Of a DNA stretch of 64,000 nt, positions 49,074 through 57,349 are shown in pieces. Each line of letters begins with the position of its first letter. Positions within the stretch are counted from its first letter, which is position 1. Source of the stretch: Microbacterium sp. JZ31 (GTDB lineage Bacteria; Actinomycetota; Actinomycetes; Actinomycetales; Microbacteriaceae). The notes beneath the pieces are model-generated. The model ran no database searches and was not told the origin of the DNA. It was given only the letters and a program-made list of their open reading frames with translations. A program made the translations under genes and the position numbers. The stretch lies in contig NZ_CP017661.1 of NCBI RefSeq assembly GCF_016805985.1, positions 1,550,001 to 1,614,000 of the forward strand. The letters run 5' to 3'.

Positions 49074-49829
49074 ATGTCTGTGCAGGTCGTGCTGGTCCAC
49101 GGGATCCGCACGTCCGCCAGCATGTGGCGTGCACAGATCGCGCATCTCGAGGCGCGCGGCATCGCCGTCACCGCGGTGGATCTGCCCGGCCATGGGTCGC
49201 GCCTGCACGAGACGTTCACGATCGAGGGCGCGTTCGAGACGATCGACGCCGCCGTGCGTGCAGCCGCCGAGCGGGGCCCCGTGCTGCTCGTCGGTCACTC
49301 GATGGGCGGTCTGCTGTCGGTCGAGTACGCGGGAGCCGAGGATGCTCCCCCGGTCGCGGCGCTCGTCGCGGCGTCCTGCACCGCGATCCCGCGTGGGCTC
49401 GGGCTGCGGGCGTACCGCGCCCTGGCCGCCGGCCTGAACGCGCTGCCGGGACGCGGCCAGCGGATCACGAACGCCGTGCTGCGGGCGACGCTGCCGCTCG
49501 AGACCCGCGCGGACTTCGGCGCGGGCGGCTACGCCTACCTCGCCCAGGACGTGGCGCTGCGCAGCCTGTCGGTGCTCGATCTCATGGCGGCGCTGCGGCG
49601 CATCCGGATCCCGGTGTGGTTCGTGAACGGGCAATGGGACCAGCTGCGCCTGCACGAGAAGCTGTTCACCGCGCTCGTCCCGCACGCCGAGCTGCTGGTC
49701 GTGCCGCGCGCGACGCACCTCGTGACGGCGATGCGCCCGCAGGTGTTCAACGCCGTGCTCGGCCTCGCGCTCGCGACGGTCGAAGCGGGCGCCCGCGATG
49801 CCGTCGCGGGCACGGGGGACGCGGCCTGA
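49074..49829 (+). CDS. Alpha/beta-hydrolase fold protein
   Basis: 251-aa hydrolase: VVLVHGIRTSASMWRAQI, then AVDLPGHGSRL and nucleophile elbow VGHSMGGLLS; the acid is likely in FVNGQWDQLR and the His in RATHLVTAMRP. Full triad. It resembles actinobacterial esterases/lysophospholipase-like proteins. Single gene. Substrate not predictable. Confidence 0.88.
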   Translation: MSVQVVLVHGIRTSASMWRAQIAHLEARGIAVTAVDLPGHGSRLHETFTIEGAFETIDAAVRAAAERGPVLLVGHSMGGLLSVEYAGAEDAPPVAALVAASCTAIPRGLGLRAYRALAAGLNALPGRGQRITNAVLRATLPLETRADFGAGGYAYLAQDVALRSLSVLDLMAALRRIRIPVWFVNGQWDQLRLHEKLFTALVPHAELLVVPRATHLVTAMRPQVFNAVLGLALATVEAGARDAVAGTGDAA

Positions 49830-49834
49830 CCTGC

Positions 49835-49941
49835 TAGACTCGGTCCTTGGCTTGCGTGTGGGATCAACCCGCACCCGTCGTGCGACACCCCTCTCTTGTC
49901 AATCGACATCGTCCGAACAACCTCTGAACGAAAGTCTTTCG
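49835..49941 (+). promoter_or_regulatory. rpsT promoter (-10 TAGACT) and structured leader
   Basis: TAGACT at 49835-49840 is a likely -10, giving a leader of about 100 nt. It holds a stem GTGTGGG/CCCGCAC (49856-49862 and 49868-49874) and the 13-nt palindrome CGAAAG-T-CTTTCG (49929-49941), which ends 4 nt before the GTG start. No Shine-Dalgarno is visible. Confidence 0.45.
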
Positions 49942-49945
49942 ACAC

Positions 49946-50206
49946 GTGGCAAACATCAAGTCGCAGATCAAGCGCATCAAGACCAACGAGAAGGCGCGCG
50001 AGCGCAACAAGGCCGTCAAGAGCGAGCTGAAGTCCTTCGTGCGCCGCACGCGCGAGGCCATCGCCGCCGGTGACAAGGCCGCCGCCGAGGCTGCTCTGGC
50101 CAAGGCCGGCAAGAAGCTCGACAAGGCCGCCAGCAAGGGCGTCATCCACAAGAACCAGGCCGCGAACCGCAAGTCGGCTCTCGCGTCGAAGGTCGCCTCG
50201 CTCTGA
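49946..50206 (+). CDS. rpsT: 30S ribosomal protein S20
   Basis: 86-aa basic protein starting [20 protein letters not shown]; full-length S20, a primary 16S rRNA binder. GTG start without a Shine-Dalgarno, reminiscent of the E. coli rpsT gene, which has a weak start and is controlled by S20 itself. Divergence from holA leaves a terminator-rich gap. Confidence 0.98.
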   Translation: MANIKSQIKRIKTNEKARERNKAVKSELKSFVRRTREAIAAGDKAAAEAALAKAGKKLDKAASKGVIHKNQAANRKSALASKVASL

Positions 50207-50221
50207 GCTGAGCGTCTCCCG

Positions 50222-50252
50222 AAGGCCCGTCCCGTTCTCGGGGCGGGCCTTT
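50222..50252 (+). terminator. Rho-independent terminator after rpsT
   Basis: AAGGCCCGTCCC (50222-50233), loop GTTCTC, GGGGCGGGCCTT (50240-50251) with one G-T pair, followed by T; 12-bp stem. Confidence 0.8.
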
Positions 50253-50344
50253 CGCGTACCGCCGGGCGCCGGACGTTGTTGGGTTTGCCGCGGCGAGCGG
50301 TCGGCTGCCGCTGCTCAGCGCGACCCGGGCGCAACAGCGGGCCG

Positions 50345-51382
50345 CTACTCCCCGAACGGGCGGCGGTTGGCGATCACCGAGATCATGCGCTCGAGCGCGA
50401 ACACCGGATCCCGCGACGCGCCCTTGACCTCGGCGTCGGCGCGCGCCGCGGCCTGGATGGCGAGACCGAGGCTCGACTGCGTCCAGCCGACCAGGTCGCG
50501 CTTGGCGTTGTCGACCTGCCAGTCGCGCATGCCGAGGCGTGCGGCGAGCACGCGTGACGGCTCGCGGGAGCCGGCCACCTTCGCCATGGTGCGCAGCTTC
50601 ATCGCGAACGCCGCCACCACGGGCACGGGGTCGGCGCCCGACGCGAGCGCGTGGCGCAGGCTCACGAGGGCCTCGCCGTAGCGGCCGGCGATCGCCGCGT
50701 CGGCGACCGCGAACGCGTTCAGCTCGACGCGGCCGCCGTAGTAGCGGCTCACGACCGCCTCGGAGATGTCGCCGTCGACATCCGCCAGCAGCTGCTGGCA
50801 CGCGGAGGCGAGCTCGGCGAGGTCGCCGCTGAAGGCGGAGACGAGGGCGTGCAGCGCCTTCGGCGCGATCCGGCGCCCGGCCGCCTTGAACTCGCCGGCG
50901 GCGAAGTCCTGGCGGTCGCGCTCCTTGGTGATCGCCGGGCACGGCACCTCGACACCCGCGCCGGTTCCCGCCCGGATGGCGTCGAGCAGCTTCTTGCCGC
51001 GCACGCTCGCGCCCGTATGGCGCAGCACGACGGTCGCCCCCTCCTGCGGGTGCTCGATGTACGCGAGCGCCTCCGTCAGGAATGCGTCGCTGCACTTCTC
51101 CACGCCCGACACGCGGACGAGGCGCGGCTCGCCGAACAGGGACGGAGACGAGACCGCGAGCAGGGTGCCCGCCGTGTAGTCGTCGGCGCGGATGTCGGCG
51201 ATCTCGAGCGCGGGGTCCTCGGTCTTCAGATAGGTGCGCACGCCGGCGATCGCCCGCTCGGCGCACACCTCTTCCGGGCCCGAGACGAGCACCACCGGGG
51301 CAGGTCGAGGCGCGCGCCACGACAGCTGCGGAATGGACGACTTCGCACCGCGCGGGGATCTCGATGCGGGTGCGGCGGCCAT
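50345..51382 (-). CDS. holA: DNA polymerase III subunit delta
   Basis: 345-aa clamp-loader subunit. N-terminal P-loop-like fold PVVLVSGPEEVCAERAIAGV, C-terminal helical region (VVAAFAMKLRTMAKVAGSRE) that contacts the clamp loader. The ATG at 51382 has TAGGCT exactly 6 nt upstream. Downstream of comEC on the same strand, the standard comEA-comEC-holA order. Confidence 0.94.
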   Translation of the reverse strand: MAAAPASRSPRGAKSSIPQLSWRAPRPAPVVLVSGPEEVCAERAIAGVRTYLKTEDPALEIADIRADDYTAGTLLAVSSPSLFGEPRLVRVSGVEKCSDAFLTEALAYIEHPQEGATVVLRHTGASVRGKKLLDAIRAGTGAGVEVPCPAITKERDRQDFAAGEFKAAGRRIAPKALHALVSAFSGDLAELASACQQLLADVDGDISEAVVSRYYGGRVELNAFAVADAAIAGRYGEALVSLRHALASGADPVPVVAAFAMKLRTMAKVAGSREPSRVLAARLGMRDWQVDNAKRDLVGWTQSSLGLAIQAAARADAEVKGASRDPVFALERMISVIANRRPFGE

Positions 51383-51388
51383 ACGGCC

Positions 51389-51394
51389 AGCCTA
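51389..51394 (-). promoter_or_regulatory. -10 hexamer TAGGCT of holA (leaderless)
   Basis: Minus strand TAGGCT, spacer GGCCGT, then ATG, allowing holA to be transcribed apart from comEC. Confidence 0.5.
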
Positions 51395-51419
51395 CCGGCG
51401 GCCCCCGACACCATCGGCG

Positions 51420-53762
51420 TCACGGCGGGCGCTCGCGCCACAGCGAGACGCCGTCCGGCGTGGACGAGACGAGCAGGAGCCCCTCGGTGTCGGTGCGGGC
51501 GATCGTCGCGCCGATCGCCCGCAGCGTCGTGAGGATCTCATCGCGCGGGTGGTCGTAGTCGTTGTCGGGGCCGACGGTGACGAGCGCGACCGACGGTGCC
51601 AGCTCGGCGTACAGCCGCGGGAGCTGGTCGGCGCTGCCGTGGTGCGCCACCTTGACCACCGGGAAGGGCCCGGCGATCCGGCCGGTCCCGAGCATCGCCG
51701 CCTGGGCGGAGGCGGACAGGTCGCCGAGCAGGATCGTGCGCGGCAGATCCGGCCCCGCGATCTCGACGATCACGCTGGAATCGTTGCCGGGCTCGAACGC
51801 GCGCGATGTCGCGCGCGGCCAGTGCACCACCCATCGCGCATGCCCGAGGGATCCCGTCAGCCCCGCGGACGCCTGCACCCGGTGACGCGCACCGGTCACC
51901 TCCAGTACTCCGGCGTCCTCCGCGCCGCCGACGGGCCCGTGCAGCACGGTGTCGACGCGATCGCGCACCGCCGCGATCCCGCCCACGTGATCCAGATCGA
52001 AGTGGCTCAGGACGAGCAGGTCGATCCGATCGATCCCGAGACGCGACAGACAGGCCTCCAGCGGCACCGGGTCCGGTCCGACGTCGACGACCGCCACCGC
52101 TCCCCCCGAACGCAGCACGAGACCATCGCCCTGCCCGACATCGCACGCGGCGATCGCCCAATCGCGCGGGACCGTGAGGGGGCCCGCGACACCGCTCAGG
52201 GCGCTGAAGCCGGTCGAGACGCCCGCGGCGACCGCGAGCATGGTCGCCGCGGCCGCGCGAAGGCGGCGATCGGCGAGGCCGTCGCGTCCCGCGCGCGCGA
52301 GCGTCACCCCGACGGCCCCGCCCAGCACGACGAGAAGCAGTGCGCCCGCCGGTCCGGGCACCCACGCGAGCTGCCCGCCCGGCAGCGCAGCGAGGGTCTG
52401 CGCGGTCGCCGCGATCCACGCCGAGGGCAGCCACGCGATCGCGGCCAGACCGTCCGCGAGCACCGGGATCGGAGCCGCGAGACACGCCGCGAGCCCCACG
52501 ATCGTCACGACCGGCGCGGCGGGACCGGCGAGCAGGTTCGCCACGACGCCGTACAGCGGCACCTCGGGCGCCAGCAGCACGAGCACGGGGCCGCACGCGA
52601 GCTGGGCGGCCAGCGGAACACTCAGCGCCGCCGCGAGCGGCAGCGGCAGCCAGCGGGACAGGCCGCGCGCGATCGGCCCGGCGAGCAGCAGCAGAGAGCC
52701 CGTGGCGACGACCGACAGCACGAAGCCGTAGCTCGTCGCGAGCCACGGGTCGCTCAGCAGCAGCCCCGCCGCGGCAAGGGACAGCAGCGAGATGCCCGCG
52801 CCGACCCGACCGAGTGCGAGGGCGAACAGCGCGATGCACGCCATCGTGGCCGCGCGGACGACGCTCGGCTCGGGCGTCACCAGCACCACGAAGCCGATCA
52901 GGGCCGCGGCGGCAAGCCCGATCCGCACGCCGCGTGGCGTGCCGCACAGCGCCGCGGCGCCGAACGCGATGCCGACGACGAGCGCGCAGTTCGCCCCGCT
53001 GACGGCGGTGAGATGACTTAACGAGGTCGCCTTCATCTGCTCGTCCAGCTCATCCGTCACCGCGCGCGTGTCACCGACCGCGAGGCCCGGCAGCAGCAGT
53101 GATCCCGGAGCGGGCAGCGCGCTCGCGCGCTCCACGAATCCATCCCGCAGGGTCGCCGCCGCGTCGAGAGGGCCCCACGGGCGGCTCGTGACCTCCGCCT
53201 CGCGTGCGAACATGACAAGCGCAGCCCGGTCGCCCGCTTCCCCCACCTGCGCCGATCCTTTCACCCGCACGGACGCGCCGAGATCCAAGCGCGCGCCCGC
53301 GACCGCCTCCGCGGCGATGCTCACGGTCACGGGAAGCGCGCCAAGGCGGTCTTCCCCGCCGCGTGAGAGACGCTGGGCCTCGCCGTCGAACCAGAGGGCC
53401 TCGCCGTGACGCTCGACCTTCGACGTGGCGACCACCGTGAGCTCGATCGAGCGCCCGCCCCCGACAGCGAACTCGACGGCGGCGGACCGCGCCGGCATCG
53501 CGGCGACGATGTGCGTGGCGACCGCGCCCAGCCCGGCGGTCGACAGCACGACGAGCGCGCACAGCCCGCGAAGCCGGATGGGAAGGCGGTGCCAGAGCAG
53601 CAGGCCCACCGCGGCCAGCGCCCAGCCGGTGATCGCGATCGGCAGCGCCGTCGGGGGCACCAGCACGCTCGCCAGCGCCCCGATCCACGCCGCGACGGCC
53701 ACGGGCAAGAGGCGCAGATCCCGTGCGTGCAACGCCGACTCGGGCTCCCCCGCTGCGGTCAT
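51420..53762 (-). CDS. comEC: ComEC/Rec2 family DNA-uptake membrane protein
   Basis: 780-aa polytopic protein: N-terminal OB-like DUF4131 region, a competence membrane domain (LSHLTAVSGANCALVVGIAF and TPEPSVVRAATMACIALFAL) and a C-terminal metallo-beta-lactamase-fold domain with AACDVGQGDGLVLRSGGAVA and LVLSHFDLDHVGGIAAVRDR, then AHHGS. Forms the DNA channel in competent bacteria. All domains intact; overlaps comEA by 4 nt. Confidence 0.95.
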   Translation of the reverse strand: MTAAGEPESALHARDLRLLPVAVAAWIGALASVLVPPTALPIAITGWALAAVGLLLWHRLPIRLRGLCALVVLSTAGLGAVATHIVAAMPARSAAVEFAVGGGRSIELTVVATSKVERHGEALWFDGEAQRLSRGGEDRLGALPVTVSIAAEAVAGARLDLGASVRVKGSAQVGEAGDRAALVMFAREAEVTSRPWGPLDAAATLRDGFVERASALPAPGSLLLPGLAVGDTRAVTDELDEQMKATSLSHLTAVSGANCALVVGIAFGAAALCGTPRGVRIGLAAAALIGFVVLVTPEPSVVRAATMACIALFALALGRVGAGISLLSLAAAGLLLSDPWLATSYGFVLSVVATGSLLLLAGPIARGLSRWLPLPLAAALSVPLAAQLACGPVLVLLAPEVPLYGVVANLLAGPAAPVVTIVGLAACLAAPIPVLADGLAAIAWLPSAWIAATAQTLAALPGGQLAWVPGPAGALLLVVLGGAVGVTLARAGRDGLADRRLRAAAATMLAVAAGVSTGFSALSGVAGPLTVPRDWAIAACDVGQGDGLVLRSGGAVAVVDVGPDPVPLEACLSRLGIDRIDLLVLSHFDLDHVGGIAAVRDRVDTVLHGPVGGAEDAGVLEVTGARHRVQASAGLTGSLGHARWVVHWPRATSRAFEPGNDSSVIVEIAGPDLPRTILLGDLSASAQAAMLGTGRIAGPFPVVKVAHHGSADQLPRLYAELAPSVALVTVGPDNDYDHPRDEILTTLRAIGATIARTDTEGLLLVSSTPDGVSLWRERPP

Positions 53763-54409
53763 CCGACCCTCACATGCGGCCGCAGCGACTCGAGCATCTT
53801 GTCGCCGATGCCGGGCACCGCGAGGAGATCCTCGACCGCCGTGAAGCGGCCGTTCGCCTCCCGCCACTCGATGATGCGCTGCGCGATCGCGGGGCCGATG
53901 CGGGGCAGCTCCTCCAGGGCGGCGGAATCGGCGGTGTTGAGGTCGACCGCTCCCCCGGCGGCTCCCGCACCACCCTCGCCGCCACCGCCCGGCGCGGCCC
54001 CGGCGGGCGGGGGTACACCCTTCTCCGGTACGACGAGCTGCTCGCCGTCGGCGACCACACGGGCGAGGTTGACCGCCGCCCGGTCCGCCTTCTCGGCGAA
54101 GCCCCCGGCCGAGGCGATCGCGTCCACCACACGGGAGCCCGCCGGCAGGACGTACAGCCCCGGGACGCGCACGTGCCCGTCGACGTGCACGTAGATCCGT
54201 CCCGATGCGACCGTCGCGCCCGGGGAGGGAGTGGTGCTCGCGACCTGCTCGGTGGGCGTCGTCGCGCCGCGCCAGACGCCGATCCCGATCGTGACGGCAA
54301 GCGCCGCCAGCACGAGCACGACGACCGCGCCGAGTCCCAGCCGCAGCCGACGTGGCGGCGCGCCGATCTCTGGGATCGGCTCGGCACGTGTCCCGTCGTC
54401 GCCCGCCAC
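53759..54409 (-). CDS. comEA: ComEA-type DNA-binding competence protein
   Basis: 216-aa membrane-anchored protein: TM helix at about residues 25-46, SLBB domain (VHVDGHVRVPGLYVLPAGSR), Gly-rich linker, and C-terminal helix-hairpin-helix pair starting VDLNTADSAALEELPRIGPA, which binds double-stranded DNA. GTG start with TAGCGT exactly 6 nt upstream. Together with comEC it supplies the core of DNA uptake; pilus genes are not in the window. Confidence 0.94.
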   Translation of the reverse strand: MAGDDGTRAEPIPEIGAPPRRLRLGLGAVVVLVLAALAVTIGIGVWRGATTPTEQVASTTPSPGATVASGRIYVHVDGHVRVPGLYVLPAGSRVVDAIASAGGFAEKADRAAVNLARVVADGEQLVVPEKGVPPPAGAAPGGGGEGGAGAAGGAVDLNTADSAALEELPRIGPAIAQRIIEWREANGRFTAVEDLLAVPGIGDKMLESLRPHVRVG

Positions 54410-54415
54410 ACGGCC

Positions 54416-54421
54416 ACGCTA
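54416..54421 (-). promoter_or_regulatory. -10 hexamer TAGCGT of comEA (leaderless)
   Basis: Minus strand TAGCGT, spacer GGCCGT, then the GTG of comEA. Confidence 0.5.
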
Positions 54422-54642
54422 GGTCGCGCGGGGACGCCGCCCGAGGGTCGCCGACGCTCTGGTGCAGAGATCGCCCGCCGTAGCGGCCTGGGGACGGGCG
54501 TCCGGCAGCTCGCTCCCATCGCTCATCCGCGACCCGGCCCGCTGCTGTACTTCCCCGGTTCGCCGGCGTCAATCCCCTGACCAGCGTGGGGCCCAGGCCG
54601 CATGGTTGACAAGCGGACTTGTGGACGCACTCAGGGGGATAC

Positions 54643-54744
54643 ATGTCGAACTTCGCTTCTGCACCGAAGGGCTCATCAGGGCGCAGCGCCCTCGCCCTGA
54701 CGTCCCGGGACACGCGCCTCGCCCAGCTTGTCGGCACACCATGA
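54643..54744 (+). CDS. Possible 33-aa upstream peptide coupled to the M20 peptidase gene
   Basis: ATG at 54643 with AGGGGG 4 nt upstream encodes a Ser/Ala/Leu-rich peptide that starts MSNFASAPKGSSGRSALALT. Its TGA overlaps an in-frame ATG of the M20 gene at 54741 (ATGA). No family recognised. It could be a leader peptide, a decayed gene end or chance. A perfect TTGACA lies at 54605-54611 region without a matching -10. The rest of the 54422-54642 interval shows no gene. Confidence 0.3.
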   Translation: MSNFASAPKGSSGRSALALTSRDTRLAQLVGTP

Positions 54745-54776
54745 CGGGGACGGTGCTCGGCGAGGAGATCCCGCCG

Positions 54777-56165
54777 ATGGAGGCCGTCACAAGCTTCCTG
54801 GATCGGTCCGTCCGCGAGATGAGCGATCAACTCACGCAGTGGTTGCGCATCCCGTCGGACTCATCCGACCCGAACCGGGCGATCGACGTCCTGCGCTCCG
54901 CCCGCTGGCTGGCAGAGGCGATGCGCGGGATCGGCCTGGCCGCCACGCTCCATCAGACCGGTGAAACCGCAGCGGTGTACGCAGAATGGCTCGTGGATCC
55001 CGCGCTGCCGACCGTGCTGATCTACAGCCACCATGACGTGCGTCATGCGAAGCCCGAGCAGTGGCAGATCACTGCGCCGTTCGAGCCGGTGGTGCGGGAC
55101 GGCCGCATTTTCGGGCGCGGCGCGTCGGACGCCAAGGGTCAGGTCATGGCTCATCTCTGGGGCCTGCGCGCGCATCTCGCCGCGACCGGGCTCGAACGCC
55201 CAGCGGTCAATCTCAAGTTCCTGGTCGAGGGCGAGGAGGAGACCGGCTCTCCCCACCTCGAGCAGTTCCTCCAGGACCACCGCGAGCAGTTCGCGTGCGA
55301 CGTGATCGTGTTCTCCGACACTGTGCAGTGGACGACGGACGACCCCGGAGTCGTGACCTCCATGCGCGGTATCGTCAACGCATCGCTGCAGATCGAGGGC
55401 CCGCTGCGGGACGTGCACAGTGGGACGGCATCGGGCTCCGCCCCGAACCCCGCTCACGTGCTCGCCCGCGTGATCACCGCACTGCAGGACGCGGACGGCC
55501 GCATCCAGCTGCCGGGGTTCTACGACGACGTCGCGCCGCTCGGGGCCGCGCGTGCGGCGGAGCTGGCGGCGGTCCCGTTCTCCGAGGAGACGTGGATCGC
55601 ACGCACCGAGAGCCGAAGCATCACGGGCGAGGAGGGCCACTCCGTCCTCGAGCGCCTGTGGGCGCGACCCTCCCTCGAGATCCTCACCCTGCTCGCCGGC
55701 GATCCCGACAGCTCGCGATCCGTCATCCCTGCCGTCGCGCAGGCGACGCTGAGCATCCGGACCGTGCCCGCTCAGAGGGTGGAGGTCGTCGCGCAGCAGC
55801 TGCGAGACTTCGTCGCGACGGTGGTCCCGCCGTCGGTGACCTACACGCTGGATGTCTCGCCTGAGAACGGCCAGGACCCGTACACGACGCCGCGCGGCGC
55901 GGCCTTCGACGCGCTCGTGCGTTCACTCGCCGCCGGGTTCGGACGATCCGAGGTCTCCCGCATCGGCAATGCGGGTGGGGGTCCGGCTGATCTGCTCGTG
56001 AGGATGCTCGACGCGCCGGTCCTGTTCCTGGGAACGGGGCTGCCCGAGGATCACTGGCACGCCAGCGACGAGAGCGTCGACATCGGCATGCTGACGCGCG
56101 GCGCCGCATCCATCGCCCGGCTGTGGGACGAGCTGTCCCGCGTCGATGTCGCGGAGCTGTCGTGA
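54777..56165 (+). CDS. M20 family metallopeptidase (dipeptidase/amidohydrolase)
   Basis: 462-aa co-catalytic zinc hydrolase. Metal ligands: His in VLIYSHHDVRH, Asp in GRGASDAKGQ, Glu-Glu in LVEGEEETGSPHLEQFLQ, Asp in FSDTVQW and His in EDHWHASDESVD. The dimerisation domain lies at about residues 205-315. The ATG at 54777 has AGGAG 9 nt upstream; an ATG at 54741 would add 12 residues. The stop overlaps the ligase start (GTGA). The family includes dipeptidases, carnosinases and amidohydrolases; the exact bond cleaved is unknown. Confidence 0.88.
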   Translation: MEAVTSFLDRSVREMSDQLTQWLRIPSDSSDPNRAIDVLRSARWLAEAMRGIGLAATLHQTGETAAVYAEWLVDPALPTVLIYSHHDVRHAKPEQWQITAPFEPVVRDGRIFGRGASDAKGQVMAHLWGLRAHLAATGLERPAVNLKFLVEGEEETGSPHLEQFLQDHREQFACDVIVFSDTVQWTTDDPGVVTSMRGIVNASLQIEGPLRDVHSGTASGSAPNPAHVLARVITALQDADGRIQLPGFYDDVAPLGAARAAELAAVPFSEETWIARTESRSITGEEGHSVLERLWARPSLEILTLLAGDPDSSRSVIPAVAQATLSIRTVPAQRVEVVAQQLRDFVATVVPPSVTYTLDVSPENGQDPYTTPRGAAFDALVRSLAAGFGRSEVSRIGNAGGGPADLLVRMLDAPVLFLGTGLPEDHWHASDESVDIGMLTRGAASIARLWDELSRVDVAELS

Positions 56166-57349
56166 GCGCGATCGCGGTCGTGCGGGGCCCCGTGGGCATC
56201 GCACCGTCGCGCCGGATCCGCACGGTCGGAGTCGAGGAGGAGCTGCTCCTGGTCGACGCCGCGACCCTCCACCCCACGCCCGCCGCCGAGGCGGTCATGC
56301 GCCACCAGCCGGAGGTCGGAGACGACGGCGGCAGCATCATGGCCTGGGAGGCGAAACTGGAGCAGATCGAGGTGGTCGGTCCGCCGCTCAGAACGCTCGC
56401 GCAGCTGCACTCCTCGATCGTCAGCGGACGTCGCGCGGCAGACGCGGCCGCCCGAGCGGTCGGAGCGCGAGCCGTTCCCCTTGCCACCGCGCCGGCCGCG
56501 TGCGACACCCATACCGTCGCGGACGAGCGATACGACGCCATGCGCAAGCGATTCGGGCGGACGATGCGAGAGCAGCTCACATGCGGGTTCCACGTGCACG
56601 TGGAGGTCGAGTCCCGTGACGAGGGCGTCGCAGTGCTCGACCGCATCCGGCCGTGGCTGCCGGTTCTGCTGGCGCTCAGCGCGAACTCACCCTTCTACCA
56701 AGGAGAGGACACCGGATTCGCGAGCTACCGCTACCAGGCGTACAGCCGGTGGCCGACGTCGGGTCCATACGACGTCTTCGGCTCGGCGGCCGCGTACGCC
56801 GAGCACCTCTCGCGGATGCTCGAGACCGGGGTGCTTCTCGACCCGGGCATGGTCTATTTCGACGCCCGCATCTCCCATCACCTCCCGACCGTCGAGATCC
56901 GGATCGCCGATGTCTGTCTTCGCGCCGAGGACGCGGCAGCGCTGGCGGTGATGGTGCGCGCACTGGTCAACGTGGAGGCCGACGCGGCCGCGACCGGGAG
57001 GCCCGTCGACTCCACACCGACGACCCTGCTGCGGCTGGCTTCGTGGCGCGCGAGTCGCTTCGGGCTCGACGACCATCTCGTGCATCCGCAGTCGGGGTCA
57101 CTGCACACTGCCGCCGAGGTCGTGCGGGACTTCCGCGATCACATCGACGAGGGCTTCGCGGACGCCGAGGAGCGCGACGCGGTGGACCGGGCCCTGGCCA
57201 CAATGCTCGCGCGGGGAACCGGCGCCAGCGCACAGCGCGAGGCCGTGGCAAGGAGCGGGGACCTCCAGGAGGCGGTCGCCGTGGCGCTGAGGGTTCACGA
57301 CGAGGGGACCGACTCGTCGCGCTCGCCTTCTACTTCGTCGAGAAGCTGA
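56162..57349 (+). CDS. Carboxylate-amine ligase (YbdK/GCS2 family)
   Basis: 395-aa protein of the glutamate-cysteine ligase 2 family (PF04107): [20 protein letters not shown] at the N-terminus, [40 protein letters not shown] and [13 protein letters not shown]. It should form an ATP-dependent amide between a carboxylate and an amine; E. coli YbdK has only weak glutamate-cysteine ligase activity, so the natural substrates are open. GTG start coupled to the M20 gene. Its last 20 bp overlap the 3' end of leuS on the other strand, and the Ser-rich tail is probably not structural. Confidence 0.9.
   Translation: MSAIAVVRGPVGIAPSRRIRTVGVEEELLLVDAATLHPTPAAEAVMRHQPEVGDDGGSIMAWEAKLEQIEVVGPPLRTLAQLHSSIVSGRRAADAAARAVGARAVPLATAPAACDTHTVADERYDAMRKRFGRTMREQLTCGFHVHVEVESRDEGVAVLDRIRPWLPVLLALSANSPFYQGEDTGFASYRYQAYSRWPTSGPYDVFGSAAAYAEHLSRMLETGVLLDPGMVYFDARISHHLPTVEIRIADVCLRAEDAAALAVMVRALVNVEADAAATGRPVDSTPTTLLRLASWRASRFGLDDHLVHPQSGSLHTAAEVVRDFRDHIDEGFADAEERDAVDRALATMLARGTGASAQREAVARSGDLQEAVAVALRVHDEGTDSSRSPSTSSRS

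Noticed and set aside
47148..49874. 908-codon minus-strand open frame
   Set aside because: Antisense to the intact substrate-binding protein and hydrolase genes; no motifs.
54605..54634. Perfect TTGACA as a promoter for the M20-ligase pair
   Set aside because: No acceptable -10 at 16-19 nt; kept only as a note.
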